From Gammaproteobacteria bacterium (lineage in GTDB: Bacteria > Pseudomonadota > Gammaproteobacteria > Pseudomonadales > Pseudohongiellaceae): a stretch of 64,000 nucleotides of DNA. Positions 63,594-64,000 of this stretch are shown here, piece after piece. Both the position numbers and the translations under genes were made by a program. The DNA lies in contig JABJIC010000028.1 in the NCBI GenBank assembly GCA_018661465.1, positions 186,001-250,000 of the forward strand, in the 5' to 3' direction. Under the pieces are notes generated by a model. It was not told the origin of the DNA. It did not search any database and saw only the letters and a list, made by a program, of their open reading frames with translations. Position 1 is the stretch's first letter; each line of letters begins with the position of its first letter.

Positions 63594-63959
63594 CTAGAGG
63601 ATACCCAGAAGCTGAGCCTGGTCGGTAAGAAAGTAGCAGTAGCCAATCTTGCAGGCTATATGGATTGCCTGATCCTGATGCATGCCTATCCAGCCTTCAC
63701 ATTTAGCGAAGTCGGTAATCCAGTGAACAACGGTTTCAATTATTCCGAATAGGAAATTGCCAGTAATAAGATATACGACACCACCATGAACGATGGAATG
63801 GGCGCTTAGCCAATACCACCAAACTGGGAACAAGCTGTGCTCCTTGTCATGTATCTTGTCGTTACGGTTTTTTCCATAACCCATAGCATCTGGTTGCAAT
63901 ACAAAGTCTGCAAGCGCGTGACCAAAGATGAGCATAAAAAGATTTTCGATAAAGACCAC
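63594..63959 (-). CDS. DUF3307-like membrane protein
   Basis: A 121-residue protein. Start GTG at 63959 with GAGGG upstream. Hydrophobic helices at about 5-18, 48-72 and 95-112 and the pattern GHALADFVLQPDAMG, SAHSIVHGGVVYLITG, VHWITDFAKCEG, HQDQAIHIACKIGY fit the DUF3307 family of small multi-pass proteins with His/Asp residues in the membrane. The role is unknown. Confidence 0.8.
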   Translation of the reverse strand: MVFIENLFMLIFGHALADFVLQPDAMGYGKNRNDKIHDKEHSLFPVWWYWLSAHSIVHGGVVYLITGNFLFGIIETVVHWITDFAKCEGWIGMHQDQAIHIACKIGYCYFLTDQAQLLGIL

Positions 63960-64000
63960 AATATCCCTCTTACGTGTTGTGCTTATGTCTAATATCGATA

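Overview
The window looks like chromosome of a free-living, probably marine, aerobic gammaproteobacterium (moderate GC by eye). The strongest taxonomic evidence is the unbroken order iscR-iscS-iscU-iscA-hscB-hscA-fdx-iscX-ndk-rlmN-pilF/pilW-rodZ-ispG-hisS-yfgM-bamB-der, which is the gammaproteobacterial arrangement. Genus cannot be fixed from sequence reading alone. I see no phage, insertion sequence or CRISPR array.

Layout. 1-1600: minus-strand genes (start of an isopropylmalate/isocitrate dehydrogenase, a 51-residue membrane protein, an AHSA1-like protein), a tRNA-Leu(CAA) and a truncated tRNA-Leu 5' half behind a tRNA-type promoter. 1.7-9.1 kb: queA, mdh, a LytS/LytTR two-component pair, a DsbA-like isomerase, an Lrp-type regulator divergent from leuA. 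9.3-12.7 kb: a Fur-box-preceded group (outer-membrane porin, FMN-binding protein, PepSY-type membrane protein, exported rhodanese) that I read as an iron-responsive envelope electron-transfer unit. 12.8-15.2 kb: ECF sigma, zinc-type anti-sigma and an exported coiled-coil protein. 15.3-18.4 kb: a YYPNG-repeat exported protein, a zinc-ribbon protein, a PHP phosphoesterase, a DinB-like protein. 18.4-34.0 kb: the isc operon, with a near-consensus IscR site on its promoter, then the housekeeping run to der.

34.1-37.8 kb: a PLP-dependent dehydratase, an exported M18-type aminopeptidase and a metallo-beta-lactamase-fold protein. 38.0-50.0 kb: oxidative periplasmic metabolism, with three PQQ-type dehydrogenases, two c-type cytochromes and a Tat-exported SMP-30/gluconolactonase, interrupted by pckA, a thioesterase and a carboxymuconolactone decarboxylase/AhpD-like gene. 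50.2-60.1 kb: a cation efflux protein, an acetyltransferase and a complete Yej/Opp-type peptide ABC importer with two tandem paralogous lipoprotein binding proteins. 60.1-64 kb: an exported PET-hydrolase/cutinase-like esterase, DoxX, a class I glutamine amidotransferase, a membrane-anchored DsbA-like protein and a DUF3307-like membrane protein.

The most notable item is at 44224-45348 (minus). One reading frame of 374 codons is interrupted by a single in-frame UGA exactly where the second cysteine of the AhpD Cys-x-x-Cys catalytic motif should be, and the partner residues (Glu, first Cys, His) are kept at the spacing known from AhpD. It is best read as a selenoprotein (Cys-Phe-Tyr-Sec), which ordinary annotation would split into two genes. 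Second in interest are the PET-hydrolase-like esterase, with an odd Gly-His-Ser-Leu-Ala nucleophile motif, and the Fur-linked flavin unit.
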